A DNA stretch of 37,363 nt from CAYMUR01 sp964393615 (GTDB lineage Bacteria; Planctomycetota; Planctomycetia; Pirellulales; Pirellulaceae): NCBI GenBank assembly GCA_964393615.1, contig CAYMUR010000051.1:1-37363 (forward strand). Direction: 5' to 3'. Of this stretch, positions 1 through 9,399 are shown piece after piece. The translations under genes and the position numbers were made by a program. The notes under the pieces are model-generated. The model had not been told where the DNA came from and did no database searches. It saw only the letters and a list, made by a program, of their open reading frames with translations. The number at the start of each line of letters is the position of its first letter. The stretch's first letter is position 1.

Positions 1-139
1 AAAAAATATAGAGTGAGGTACTTGTAGTACGATCTTTGCCGCATCCGTCGACATCCTCCATGAAACTATGTCCGATTCGGTGGTTGTCGACGAGCGGCTC
101 TTGTGGCGCCGCCTTGCTTCCTGGCCATGGCTGAAAACG

Positions 140-1942
140 TTAGTTTTCGTTTCCCTTGTCCAAAACCGCCATGAAAGCTTTTTGTGGAATGTCAACTTGC
201 CCGATAGATTTCATGCGTTTCTTCCCTTCCCGTTGTTTCGCCCACAACTTGCGTTTGCGTGTAATGTCACCACCGTAACATTTAGCCGTCACGTTTTTGC
301 GTAATGCTGGTATGGTTTCGCGAGCGATGACGCGAGAGCCAATCGCCGCTTGAAGTGACACTTCAAACATATGTCGATCTACTTCCTGTTTCAACTTTTT
401 GCAGACTGCTCGGCCTCGGCGGTCCGCGTCACGACGGTCACAGATGATTGCCAAGGCATCGACTTTGCTGCCATTTACCAGAATATCAACACGCGTCAGT
501 TTATCAGGTTGGTATGCCGTGAATTCGTAGTCCATCGTGCCGTACCCTCGCGTTGCACTTTTTAACTTGTCGTGAAGATCATAAATCACTTCGGCCAATG
601 GTAGCTCGTAGGTCAGCATTGCACGGGTGGGTGATAAATACTCAGTATTCAAAAGCATACCGCGTCGGTCCTGGCACAGTTTCATCACGGCTCCGATCTG
701 ATCGCTTGGAACAACGATTGACACTTTGACGATCGGTTGACGGAATTCGGCGATGTCTCCTGCGTCGGGGACTTCTTGTGGCTTATGTATGGTCAATAGC
801 TCGCCATTTTTTTTCAGGACTTCATACGTTACATTCGGCGCGGTTTGAACCAGGTCAACGTCCGATTCCTGTTCCAGGCGCTGTTGAACGATTTCCATGT
901 GGAGCAGTCCTAGAAAACCACACCGAAATCCGAAGCCCAAAGCATCACTGGTCTCCGGTTCAAATTCGAAACTTGGGTCGTTAATTGACAGCTTGGTTAA
1001 TGCCTCGCGAAGTTCCTCAAAATCCTGGCCATCTGATGGATATAACCCACAATAAACCATGCGGCTTGGTTGTTGGTAGCCAGGCAATGGCTGAGCGGTG
1101 TTGTCGCCTGGTATGCTCACGGTGTCACCGATGTGCACTAAGTCCAGTGTTTTGACATTGCAGATTAAATAACCGACCTGTCCAGGGCCGAGGCGCTCGC
1201 AGGGGAATGGTTGAGGAACGAATTGCCCCAATTCGAGAACTTCGTGGACTGTGTCTCCGCGTAGAAATTCAATTTTCTGGCCCTTGCAGACTGTTCCATT
1301 CATGATGCGTACGTATGTGACTGCACCACGAAACTCATCGTAATGTGAATCGAATACCATTGCTTGCAGTGGAGCGTCGACCTTTCCATGGGGTGGAGGA
1401 ATGCGTTCGATGATCGCCGAGATTAAGTCTTCAGTACCACTTCCAGTTTTGGCACTGACTCGTACGATATCCCGTACGTCGACTGCCAAAGCTTGTTCCA
1501 TTTCTTCGGCCACTTCGTCGGGTCGGGCGTAGGCCAAGTCAATTTTGTTCAACACAGGAACAATGGTCAGATCATGTTCCAACGCCGCATAGGCATTTGC
1601 AACGGTCTGTGCTTCAACTCCTTGGGAAGCATCGACCAGTAACAAGGCACCTTCACAGCAAGCGAGTGACCGCGATACTTCATACTGAAAATCTACATGA
1701 CCGGGTGTATCGATCAGATTCAATTCGTAGTCGTGTCCGGCGTGTTTGCAGCGTAACGCTACGGCGCGCGCTTTGATCGTGATCCCTCTGGCACGCTCCA
1801 ATTCCATGTCGTCCAGCAATTGATCTTTCATCTGCCGGGAAGATACTGTGCCAGTTCTTTCCAGTAAACGATCTGCCAGTGTACTTTTGCCGTGATCAAT
1901 GTGGGCAACAATCGAAAAATTACGTATGCGAGAAGGGTCCAT
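140..1942 (-). CDS. lepA: Elongation factor 4 (LepA), ribosome back-translocase GTPase
   Basis: This is a 600-residue translational GTPase of the LepA/EF4 family, which acts on the ribosome, is thought to back-translocate or remodel stalled elongation complexes, and is peripherally associated with the membrane. The G domain is complete: P-loop AHIDHGKST at residues 13-21, switch I with RGITIKA near 52-58, DTPGH at 78-82 and NKID at 132-135. EF-G-like domains II, III and V follow. The LepA-specific C-terminal domain is present, with YGGDITRKRKL and a lysine-rich stretch before GQVDIPQKAF. Length matches the family norm of about 600. The ATG start at 1942 immediately precedes the conserved RNFSIVAHIDHG segment, so no later start is plausible. 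It stands alone, 139 nt downstream of the ROK kinase stop, with no operon partner visible. Identification is secure. Confidence 0.97.
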   Translation of the reverse strand: MDPSRIRNFSIVAHIDHGKSTLADRLLERTGTVSSRQMKDQLLDDMELERARGITIKARAVALRCKHAGHDYELNLIDTPGHVDFQYEVSRSLACCEGALLLVDASQGVEAQTVANAYAALEHDLTIVPVLNKIDLAYARPDEVAEEMEQALAVDVRDIVRVSAKTGSGTEDLISAIIERIPPPHGKVDAPLQAMVFDSHYDEFRGAVTYVRIMNGTVCKGQKIEFLRGDTVHEVLELGQFVPQPFPCERLGPGQVGYLICNVKTLDLVHIGDTVSIPGDNTAQPLPGYQQPSRMVYCGLYPSDGQDFEELREALTKLSINDPSFEFEPETSDALGFGFRCGFLGLLHMEIVQQRLEQESDVDLVQTAPNVTYEVLKKNGELLTIHKPQEVPDAGDIAEFRQPIVKVSIVVPSDQIGAVMKLCQDRRGMLLNTEYLSPTRAMLTYELPLAEVIYDLHDKLKSATRGYGTMDYEFTAYQPDKLTRVDILVNGSKVDALAIICDRRDADRRGRAVCKKLKQEVDRHMFEVSLQAAIGSRVIARETIPALRKNVTAKCYGGDITRKRKLWAKQREGKKRMKSIGQVDIPQKAFMAVLDKGNEN

Positions 1943-2050
1943 GAATAGCCATAAATTCTAGAAAAAGGCGAGCATGAGGAATTCCAAAAGCCCCCATAAC
2001 ACCGTTCACTCGTTGGCGGGGAGACCTATTGACTACGACATTAACATAGT

Positions 2051-2067
2051 ATTCGATCGGATCGAAT
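2051..2067. repeat. Perfect 17-bp inverted repeat between the ROK kinase and lepA
   Basis: The arms ATTCGATC and GATCGAAT are separated by a single G. The site lies 15-31 nt past the ROK kinase stop and about 110 nt upstream of the lepA start, both on the minus strand. It could be an operator for lepA or part of a transcription terminator, but no T tract follows, so the role is undecided. Confidence 0.4.
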
Positions 2068-2081
2068 TATGGAATTTCGGA

Positions 2082-3131
2082 TCAACCCCCCTCGTTGTTT
2101 GTTGTTGATGTTTTCATGGTCATTTTGCGTGCCATGCCAGCTGCTCCGATATAACCTGCGTCACCACCGAGTGAAGCAAAATCAACAAGCGTGCGCTCTC
2201 GCAGTATTGGAAAAGTTCGTCGGCTGACTTCTGCTCGAACGTGTTCAATAAATTGCTGACCTACTTTTGATTCAGGGCCACCAAAGTTTATAGCACCGCC
2301 AAGAATGACAGCGTTGGGGTCCAGGAGGTGCATCAAATTGACGATACCCATGCCTATATAGTTCGCAGTTTCCAGAATCAAGTCGAGTGACAATTGATCC
2401 CCTTGGCTGGCTTCCTGGTATAACATCAAGGTACTGAGTGGTTCGCCGCTTTCCATGCGCGCTGAAATCGAGCTGGACCTGCCAATTGTCAAAGCTTCTT
2501 CCGTCCGTCTTACGATGCTGTGAGCACTGGCGTATGCTTCCAAATGCCCGTCCAGTCCACAACTGCATTGGCGGGAATTTTCACTAATGTCAATAAGCAT
2601 ATGACCGCATTCGGCACCGAGTCCGTTTTCACCTTCGATCAATAGATCGCCGATAATGATACCTCCTCCAATGCCTGTACCTAGTGTCAATAAAACGACG
2701 CTATGGTAATTTTTTCCACTCCCCACCCAGTATTCACCAAATGCAGCTGCATTGCCATCGTTTGTATAGGCCACTTTCTTTCCAGTGACGTCACTGAGGC
2801 AGTCACGAATGGGGAAATGACGCCAGTGAGGTAGATTGCCAGGTGTAAGCACTGTTCCGCTTGGCACGTCGATCGGGCCAGGTGTTCCCAGGCCGACTGC
2901 AGCCACCTGGCCATTTTTGAGGTGAAGTTGATCCATCAGTTCTTGGAGCACGGCGCCAATACGGTCGACTGCGTCCTGCGGCCCTCGTTCCTCATGCGTT
3001 ACGATGCTTGTTTTTGCAATGGGCCGGCCTCGATTGTCAACCAAACCGATCTTGATGTTCGTTCCACCCACGTCCACGCCACCGAAAAACGGTGATTCTG
3101 CTTGTTTGATAGCGAGTAACGGTGAATTCAT
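2082..3131 (-). CDS. ROK-family sugar kinase (glucokinase-like)
   Basis: The 349-residue protein belongs to the ROK (repressor, ORF, kinase) family and probably phosphorylates glucose or a related hexose in the cytoplasm using ATP. The phosphate-binding motif DVGGTN lies at residues 20-25. The catalytic Asp is in TNDGNAAAFGE near residue 125, and a second phosphate loop GTGIGGG starts at 151. The zinc-site signature begins with E174 and H177 and continues with CSCGLDGHLE at 189-198. The family consensus is CxCGxxGCxE, so the third cysteine is a histidine here (H196), which could still bind zinc. There is no N-terminal helix-turn-helix, so this is a kinase rather than a ROK repressor. Substrate specificity cannot be read from the sequence. 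The ATG start at 3131 has only a weak ribosome binding site. Confidence 0.9.
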   Translation of the reverse strand: MNSPLLAIKQAESPFFGGVDVGGTNIKIGLVDNRGRPIAKTSIVTHEERGPQDAVDRIGAVLQELMDQLHLKNGQVAAVGLGTPGPIDVPSGTVLTPGNLPHWRHFPIRDCLSDVTGKKVAYTNDGNAAAFGEYWVGSGKNYHSVVLLTLGTGIGGGIIIGDLLIEGENGLGAECGHMLIDISENSRQCSCGLDGHLEAYASAHSIVRRTEEALTIGRSSSISARMESGEPLSTLMLYQEASQGDQLSLDLILETANYIGMGIVNLMHLLDPNAVILGGAINFGGPESKVGQQFIEHVRAEVSRRTFPILRERTLVDFASLGGDAGYIGAAGMARKMTMKTSTTNNEGG

Positions 3132-3371
3132 ACGTCAAGGTTCACTATATTCTAGGAGAATGCGAGTTACGACCAAGAGTTTTTCTACCGCCGTCATGTG
3201 GTCTTCAAACGTTGTTATTTATTGTTTGTGTACGGTATTACATGGGGCCAGATAGGCGACAATTTGTCTGAGCCAATCCGGGTTGATGTTGTATGGACAC
3301 GAGCGCCCAACGCTTGGCCCAAAAATCTCCACAGTACGTCGAGGCCGAGTATACGCATACGCCTGGGAAAA

Positions 3372-4514
3372 TCAAAGATTGCCTTGTCGAATTTCAGTCG
3401 AAGAGATATCGCAGCGGAAGGCTTCTGGATCAACTTCCTCGCAAATTGCCAGTAATTCACCCGGCAAACTGAGTTCAGACAGTGTCACGAAATTGTCCGA
3501 CCGCAATCGACCAAACACCAAAAATCGGCAGCCTTGGCCTGTAATCGTCTTGATAGCCTGAAAGACTTCTTCTTCTTTTTTATAGTAACGCACATCGGCA
3601 ATACGAAGGATTGTGTCTGTTCCGACAATAAACGTTACGTTGGGAAATAAGAGCGATTTTTGTGCAAAAGTGGACGCTCGAGTTAACCAAATGGTCTCGT
3701 TTAGGTCAAACTGTTTGAGTCGGTTAGCAATACTGTGATAATCCAGCAATGGCTTGTCGACATTCTCGATAGACAGTTCGAATTCCACGACTGCTCCGAA
3801 AGTCTTCTTGGCATGTTGGGCCATTTGTACATGGCCACTGTGGCGTGGATCAAACGCGCCGGGAAATAAAATCTGCCGAGTTTCTGGTGGATTTCTTGGT
3901 TTCCTTCCAAGACAAACTTTTGCTTGTTTTGCCAGTACGAGTTGCTGCCATTGAGGTTCGGCGTTAATTTGTTCATGTGTCAAACAGGATGTGTCCAAGT
4001 CCACGTCCAGTTGCTGGGTCACTTGGGACACATTCGCGATTTGATTCAAGATAATATCGGCAACAATACGTTCCTCCTGGCGGCGATTTCGTGAACGATC
4101 ATCCAGGTCGATCGCTATTGTTGAAGTAAATCTGTCAGTCTGGATAGTGACAAATGCTCGATGTGGTCCTGCCTTAACGCGGTTCGTGGCAAGTGCTGCG
4201 GAGCACGAGACGCCGAACACAATGTCGGACGATATTGGCTCGGCCAAGACCTGGGCCCTTTGAAAGGCAGCCATCGCTAACGAACGGGCTGTCTGTCCCG
4301 AGCAGGCTTGGTCGACCGAACCTCCCAGGAATTGTTCTAAAGACGCATTGGAATAGGGCACCATCGCTTCCAGTATGCTTTCAGACGCACCTGGGACTGC
4401 CAACAGATCTGCAATCGCCTGCGTTCCACCTCCCGTGACAGCCAGAACCATACGTGCTGCTGAGGCGTGGACGTTTTCGATAAGCTGTTCACGTGTCATA
4501 AATGCAGGACTCAT
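3372..4514 (-). CDS. CinA-C-like domain fused to a NadD-type nucleotidylyltransferase
   Basis: This 380-residue protein has two domains. Residues 6-165 resemble the CinA C-terminal/PncC domain (nicotinamide-nucleotide amidase), with the LAVPGAS and YSN landmarks. In my manual alignment the catalytic Ser of the ESCTGG motif is Thr27 and the Lys after YSN is Leu59, so amidase activity looks lost. Residues 214-376 form a Rossmann nucleotidylyltransferase domain with GAFDPRHSGH (ATP-binding HxGH at 225-228) and the closing ISSTEIR motif at 370-376, as in NadD or coenzyme A adenylyltransferases. The combination suggests adenylylation of a nicotinate or nicotinamide nucleotide in NAD metabolism; this is inference. 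The gene ends 240 nt upstream of the ROK start on the same strand. An alternative start is the ATG at 4499. Confidence 0.82.
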   Translation of the reverse strand: MSPAFMTREQLIENVHASAARMVLAVTGGGTQAIADLLAVPGASESILEAMVPYSNASLEQFLGGSVDQACSGQTARSLAMAAFQRAQVLAEPISSDIVFGVSCSAALATNRVKAGPHRAFVTIQTDRFTSTIAIDLDDRSRNRRQEERIVADIILNQIANVSQVTQQLDVDLDTSCLTHEQINAEPQWQQLVLAKQAKVCLGRKPRNPPETRQILFPGAFDPRHSGHVQMAQHAKKTFGAVVEFELSIENVDKPLLDYHSIANRLKQFDLNETIWLTRASTFAQKSLLFPNVTFIVGTDTILRIADVRYYKKEEEVFQAIKTITGQGCRFLVFGRLRSDNFVTLSELSLPGELLAICEEVDPEAFRCDISSTEIRQGNL

Positions 4515-4692
4515 CTGAGAGGCGATATTGGAACAGGCTGTGCTACACTCCGGTCATCCGATTCCTTGTGTCATTGTAGTTCAAATTGACGTAGAGAATG
4601 CGGACTTGATGTGGGAGCAGGTTAATCAGGCTCGGAAAGCAAGACGGCAGACTCGGTCAAAAGTAAATTGACGTCCCAATCATATTTCAATC

Positions 4693-4718
4693 TTTGCAGG
4701 TGCCATGGGGCCTGCAAA
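4693..4718. repeat. Hairpin-forming inverted repeat in the dnaE downstream spacer
   Basis: TTTGCAGG and CCTGCAAA form a perfect 8-bp stem around a 10-nt loop that itself contains CCATGG. The site lies about 77-102 nt past the dnaE stop (minus strand) and upstream of the CinA-like fusion gene. It may end dnaE transcripts or act in the leader of the next gene. There is no U run on either side, so terminator identity is weak. Confidence 0.35.
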
Positions 4719-4794
4719 ATACTTTCTGCCGGTGACTCCCATCCTGTTGGTGAGATTCAGAAAGCCGCGGTGGCCTGTTATTTTTGAATGTTGC

Positions 4795-7700
4795 TTATGT
4801 CCCATTTGAGCGATTTCCGGATGTCAGCAGTTTGACATTTCCTGGTCCAAGTAACTTGTCAACACGTTCCCGCATCTCAGGCTGCACATCGACGTGCAGT
4901 TTTTGGGAGTGTAATACCACGCCAGTACCCTCTTCCAGAGTAAGGTACAACTGGACTTGTCCTTCCCCCGGATAACCACGCAAGATCTCGTGCAGTTTGC
5001 CGAGGACGTCTTTTGTTGTCCCATTTTCTTTGATACGTACCATGATTCCACGTGTGAAACGGGCAACCAGTTGGTCAAGTGGGATGAGCTCCTCAACAAC
5101 CAGATTGGCTTCATCTCCCCCACGTCGATCAATGGTACCTCGTACAAACAAGATGGAGTCTGGTTGCACCATTTCGCCGAATTCATCGAATTGTTTTGGC
5201 CAGACAATGCAACGGATTGTTCCTGTCAGATCTTCCAGGTCAAAGTTGGCGTATTTGTCACCTTTACGCGTGCGTGCATGTTTAATGGACGAGAGTATTC
5301 CTCCCAGTGTTACCTCAGCCCGGTCACGCAACTGGACGACATCAGTTGTTGCATGCGAACAGTAACTATTTAATGTCCGTTCGTGCTCTTCCAGCGGATG
5401 GCTACTAAGGTAAAATCCGAGGACTTCCTTTTCCAACAGCAGGCGCTCCCGCTCATTCCATTCCGGAATGACTGGTAATATAACTTCTGGTGTGAGGACG
5501 TCGCCTTCCTTATCCATTGTTCCAAACAGGCTTTTCTGGCCAGAACGGCGGTCCGCTGCCGCAGAAGCTCCGGACTGCAAGGCGCGATCTAGCACTACTG
5601 TTAACTGGGACCGGTGGGCTGTGAACGAATCCATAGCACCCGCCTTGACAAGTGTTTCGATGGTCGCTCGATTACAGCTTTGCGAGTCAACGCGTTCACA
5701 GAAATCGAAAAGGTCGGAAAAACTTCCATCTTTCCTGCGGGCCAAAACTACTGCTTCGGCAGCAGATCCGCCACAACTCTTAATGGCGCTTAGTCCAAAA
5801 TAAATCTTGCCATCACGGACAGTGAAATCGACTTCTGATGAATTGACGTCCGGGGGAACTATTTCGATGTCCATGCGTCGGCAGTCTTCCAGGTGTTCCA
5901 CCAGAGCATCCTTGCGCTTGAAGTTGCGACCCGGAATGTCAGCTGATAAAAGAGCTGCCATGAACTCGATGGGGTAGTGCGCTTTAAGATATGCCGTTTG
6001 ATAAGCGATTAACGCGTACGCTGTGCTATGCGACTTGTTGAATCCATATCCTGCAAATTTGATGATCATCGACCAAAAAACTTCTGCGTCTTTCTGTTTT
6101 AAACCTTGTTCCACCGCGCCAGAAATGAACTGTTCACGGTTTTTATTGATGGTCGCTTCTTTCTTTTTACTGATGGCCTTAATACAAGTGTAGGCACTGG
6201 CTAACTCAATGCCTCCCAAGCGATTCAAAATACGCATGACTTGTTCTTGATAGACCATCACACCGTTTGTTTCGGCTAGAATTTCCTTGAGGATGGGATG
6301 TTTGTATTCGGCTGGTTTGCGCCCGTGTTTGACGGCAACATAGTCATCTACCATTCCGCCTTCTAAAGGGCCAGGACGGTACAGCGCATTCGTGGCGATG
6401 ATGTCGTGAAAATGATCAGGTTTCATTTTTTGCAACAAGTCTCGAATGCCACCACTTTCGAGTTGGAAGACACCTTTGGTTTCACCACGGCAGAGCAGTT
6501 CGAACGTCGCCGAATCGTCCAGTGGAAATTGCAATGGATCGATTATTTTACCTGTCGTCTGTTCGATGATATCGACTGCCTTGGAGAGAATGGTCAGGTT
6601 TCGTAGACCAAGGAAATCCATCTTTAACAGGCCGGCTGATTCGACGTCGTTCATTGACCATTGTGTAATGATGTCAGTCTTGCCGGTTACCCGTCCCAAG
6701 GGGACGTATTCGGTTAGCGGTTTGTCCGCGATTACTACAGCGGCAGCGTGGGTACCGACATTGCGAGCTAACCCTTCGATTTTGAGTGCTAGATCTATGA
6801 GTTCTCGAATTTCCGGATCATTGTCGTAGGAGGATTTGAGATCTTCGCTCTTGTCCAGCGCGGACGACAGGGTGATGCCCAGTTCTTCGGGTACAAAGCT
6901 TGTAATCTGATTGACCCGAGATAATGGTATGCCAAGTGCGCGGCCCACGTCTTTAATGGCTGCTCGTGCTGCCAGGGTACCGAACGTACCGATCTGGGCT
7001 ACGTTTTCTTCACCATATTTGTCCTTGACATATCGCATGATTTGGCCACGTCGTTCCTTGCAGAAGTCGATGTCAATATCAGGTGCTTCCTTGCGATTTT
7101 CGTCTAAGAATCTCTCGAACAGCAAGTCGTACTCGATCGGGCACACGTGACTTAGATGGAGTGCATAACAGACCAAAGCACCGACACCACTACCGCGGGC
7201 TGTTGCTGGAACGTTTTGCTCACGGGCGTAACGCACAAAATCCCAGCAAATGAGAAAGTAATTGGAGAATCCCAGCTTGCTAATCACACCCAACTCGCGA
7301 TTCAAGCGGTCCATGACGTGCGGTGCTAATTCGCCATCATGACACATTTCTTCTTTGTCCGCATAACGTTGTCGTAACTCGGTCAGGCAAAGGTCTCGCA
7401 GATATTCGTCTGCCGTTGTGGTTGTTGGTAGCTTGTAGGTTGGGAAGTGCCGCTGGCCCAACTTCAAATCGATGTCCACCGTGTCAGCAATCTGTTGGGC
7501 ACGTTGTACGGCGTCCTCATGGTGAGGGAAGGCTGCGTACATGTCATCTGGACTGCGTAGATAAAATTCCTGCCCCTCCATTTTCATGCGGCTCGTATCT
7601 GTACGAAACTTGCCAGTGTTGATGCATAACATGACATCCTGTGCTTCGGCGTCATCCTGATTTACATAGTGGCAGTCGCTAGTTGCCACCAGAGGTAATC

Positions 7701-8331
7701 CAAGTTTTTGTGCTAACTGGACGGCTCCGTCCATCTGCTGCTGTTGGATCGTGAGACCGTTGTTCATGATCTCAAGGAAGTACCGTTCTCCAAAAACTTG
7801 CTGAAACCAACCAGCAATTCCCTCGATGTGCGCCCATTGTTCTTCGGTGTTTGTACCGCGTAAGATTGCGCGACTCAGTTCGCTGGATACACAACCACTA
7901 AGGCAGATAATCCCTTCGCTGCAGTCGGACAGTATTTCTTTGTCGATTCGTGGCTTGAAATAGAAACCTTCCAAAAATGCTGTCGATGCTAACTTCACTA
8001 AATTTTGGAAACCAATACGGTTCTGGGCCAATAAGGTCAGGTGAAAACTGGCTTCCTTCAGATTGCCCACATCTTTTTTTTGGCGACTCTCTGGAGCAAT
8101 ATAGGCTTCGTAGCCAATAATCGGATTCAGCTCGGCAGCCCGAGCTTTTTGATAAAACTCGAGTGCACCGTGTAAGTTACCGTGGTCCGTCAGTGCCAGG
8201 GCGTTCATGCCAAGGGACTTTGCCCGTTCTACCAAGCGGTTGATCGAACTCGCTCCATCAAGCAAGCTATAATGACTGTGGCAATGTAAATGAGCGAACG
8301 GTCGATTGCTGCCTTGCGTGTTGGTTGGCAT
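4795..8331 (-). CDS. dnaE: DNA polymerase III alpha subunit (DnaE)
   Basis: This is the catalytic subunit of the replicative DNA polymerase III holoenzyme. The N-terminal PHP domain begins with HLHCHSHYSLLDG and contains LTDHGNLHG. The polymerase palm carries GSGVGALVCYAL and the metal-binding aspartates in PDIDIDF near residue 417. A helix-hairpin-helix region follows (YGFNKSHSTAYA), then an OB-fold segment with VTLGGILSSIKH. I place the start at 8331 (MPTNTQ..., 1178 residues) because GAAGGAG lies 9 nt upstream. A longer in-frame reading starts at 8385 and adds 18 unconserved residues. The length is typical of DnaE1, about 1160. The gene is divergent from ppk2, with a spacer of about 250 nt. 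Identification is secure. Confidence 0.97.
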   Translation of the reverse strand: MPTNTQGSNRPFAHLHCHSHYSLLDGASSINRLVERAKSLGMNALALTDHGNLHGALEFYQKARAAELNPIIGYEAYIAPESRQKKDVGNLKEASFHLTLLAQNRIGFQNLVKLASTAFLEGFYFKPRIDKEILSDCSEGIICLSGCVSSELSRAILRGTNTEEQWAHIEGIAGWFQQVFGERYFLEIMNNGLTIQQQQMDGAVQLAQKLGLPLVATSDCHYVNQDDAEAQDVMLCINTGKFRTDTSRMKMEGQEFYLRSPDDMYAAFPHHEDAVQRAQQIADTVDIDLKLGQRHFPTYKLPTTTTADEYLRDLCLTELRQRYADKEEMCHDGELAPHVMDRLNRELGVISKLGFSNYFLICWDFVRYAREQNVPATARGSGVGALVCYALHLSHVCPIEYDLLFERFLDENRKEAPDIDIDFCKERRGQIMRYVKDKYGEENVAQIGTFGTLAARAAIKDVGRALGIPLSRVNQITSFVPEELGITLSSALDKSEDLKSSYDNDPEIRELIDLALKIEGLARNVGTHAAAVVIADKPLTEYVPLGRVTGKTDIITQWSMNDVESAGLLKMDFLGLRNLTILSKAVDIIEQTTGKIIDPLQFPLDDSATFELLCRGETKGVFQLESGGIRDLLQKMKPDHFHDIIATNALYRPGPLEGGMVDDYVAVKHGRKPAEYKHPILKEILAETNGVMVYQEQVMRILNRLGGIELASAYTCIKAISKKKEATINKNREQFISGAVEQGLKQKDAEVFWSMIIKFAGYGFNKSHSTAYALIAYQTAYLKAHYPIEFMAALLSADIPGRNFKRKDALVEHLEDCRRMDIEIVPPDVNSSEVDFTVRDGKIYFGLSAIKSCGGSAAEAVVLARRKDGSFSDLFDFCERVDSQSCNRATIETLVKAGAMDSFTAHRSQLTVVLDRALQSGASAAADRRSGQKSLFGTMDKEGDVLTPEVILPVIPEWNERERLLLEKEVLGFYLSSHPLEEHERTLNSYCSHATTDVVQLRDRAEVTLGGILSSIKHARTRKGDKYANFDLEDLTGTIRCIVWPKQFDEFGEMVQPDSILFVRGTIDRRGGDEANLVVEELIPLDQLVARFTRGIMVRIKENGTTKDVLGKLHEILRGYPGEGQVQLYLTLEEGTGVVLHSQKLHVDVQPEMRERVDKLLGPGNVKLLTSGNRSNGT

Positions 8332-8580
8332 GTAGAAAAACTCCTTCGTCCCACAGGCGGTCCGTCGAAAATAATCGTGAGGCAATGACGTTATGAGAGG
8401 CCGTTTATTCTAATGTAGCGTTGGCCGCCAGACCAGTGGCAGGCAGGGTGAGGATTACACGATATGGTACCATCCCAAGAACCCTTGTTTTTTTTCTGAC
8501 CCCATACAATGTTGTAACAAGGTTGTACTTGGCGGCACTCTGGATGACTTGATCAAACAAATCGAATGGTAGGTGGCACG

Positions 8581-9399
8581 ATGCCCAAGGCTCACCAATT
8601 GGAATCGGGTTGCGAAATATCGTTGCGACAAATTGCGACGGAAGGAAAGAAATTGCACCCGGATCGTAGTGCTGCCGAAGCGGAATTTGTTGCATTGCGA
8701 TTGGAATTCGTGGCGTTGCAGCACAGGTTGTATGCCGAAGGTCGACACAAAGTACTCATTCTCTTTCAAGCCATTGACGCGGGCGGCAAGGATGGAACGA
8801 TTCGCAACGTGTTACAAGGTGTGAATCCGCAAGGTGTGCGAGTGACGTCTTTCAAAAGCCCCTCTGAACAGGAATTGGTACACGATTTTCTGTGGCGTGT
8901 TCATCGTGCTGTTCCGGGAAAAGGAATGATTGGTGTCTTCAATCGTTCGCACTATGAAGATGTACTCGTGGTACGTGTCGATCATTTGGTGCCCGAAGTG
9001 GTGTGGCAAAAACGATATGAACAAATTAATCAGTTTGAACGGTTCTTGGATGAGACAGGAACGTCAATTCTGAAAATATTTTTACACATTTCTCGAAAAG
9101 AGCAGAAGAAACGTTTTAAAAAACGGCTTGAGGATCCAAACAAGCAATGGAAGTTTGATGTACACGACCTGGCAAAACGCAAGCAGTGGGATGCGTACGA
9201 AGAGGCGTTCGAGGCAATGCTCCAGCGCTGTACCACCGATTGGGCTCCATGGTATGTGATACCAGCTGATCAGAAATGGTATCGTAATCTGGCAGTGATG
9301 CGGATTATCGTTGACAGAATGCGTCAGCTGGATCCACAATTTCCACCGCCAGAAGCAGGCCTGAGTCAAATAAAAATTGATGAATCGAATGAGTTATGA
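8581..9399 (+). CDS. ppk2: Polyphosphate kinase 2 (PPK2) family nucleotide kinase
   Basis: PPK2 enzymes transfer phosphate from inorganic polyphosphate to nucleoside mono- or diphosphates. The P-loop is DAGGKDGT at residues 66-73, followed by GVNPQG and SFKSPS. The Walker B segment is FNRSHYEDV at about 120-128, and the lid arginines lie in QKKRFKKRLEDP. The GVNPQGxxVxSFKxPS context and single-domain length of about 272 residues resemble PPK2 class III (AMP/ADP-phosphorylating), though the class assignment is only by eye. ATG 8581 is chosen over in-frame ATG 8566 because AGGTGG lies just upstream of it. The stop overlaps the next gene's ATG by 4 nt (ATGA), so the two are probably translationally coupled. 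Confidence 0.92.
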   Translation: MPKAHQLESGCEISLRQIATEGKKLHPDRSAAEAEFVALRLEFVALQHRLYAEGRHKVLILFQAIDAGGKDGTIRNVLQGVNPQGVRVTSFKSPSEQELVHDFLWRVHRAVPGKGMIGVFNRSHYEDVLVVRVDHLVPEVVWQKRYEQINQFERFLDETGTSILKIFLHISRKEQKKRFKKRLEDPNKQWKFDVHDLAKRKQWDAYEEAFEAMLQRCTTDWAPWYVIPADQKWYRNLAVMRIIVDRMRQLDPQFPPPEAGLSQIKIDESNEL

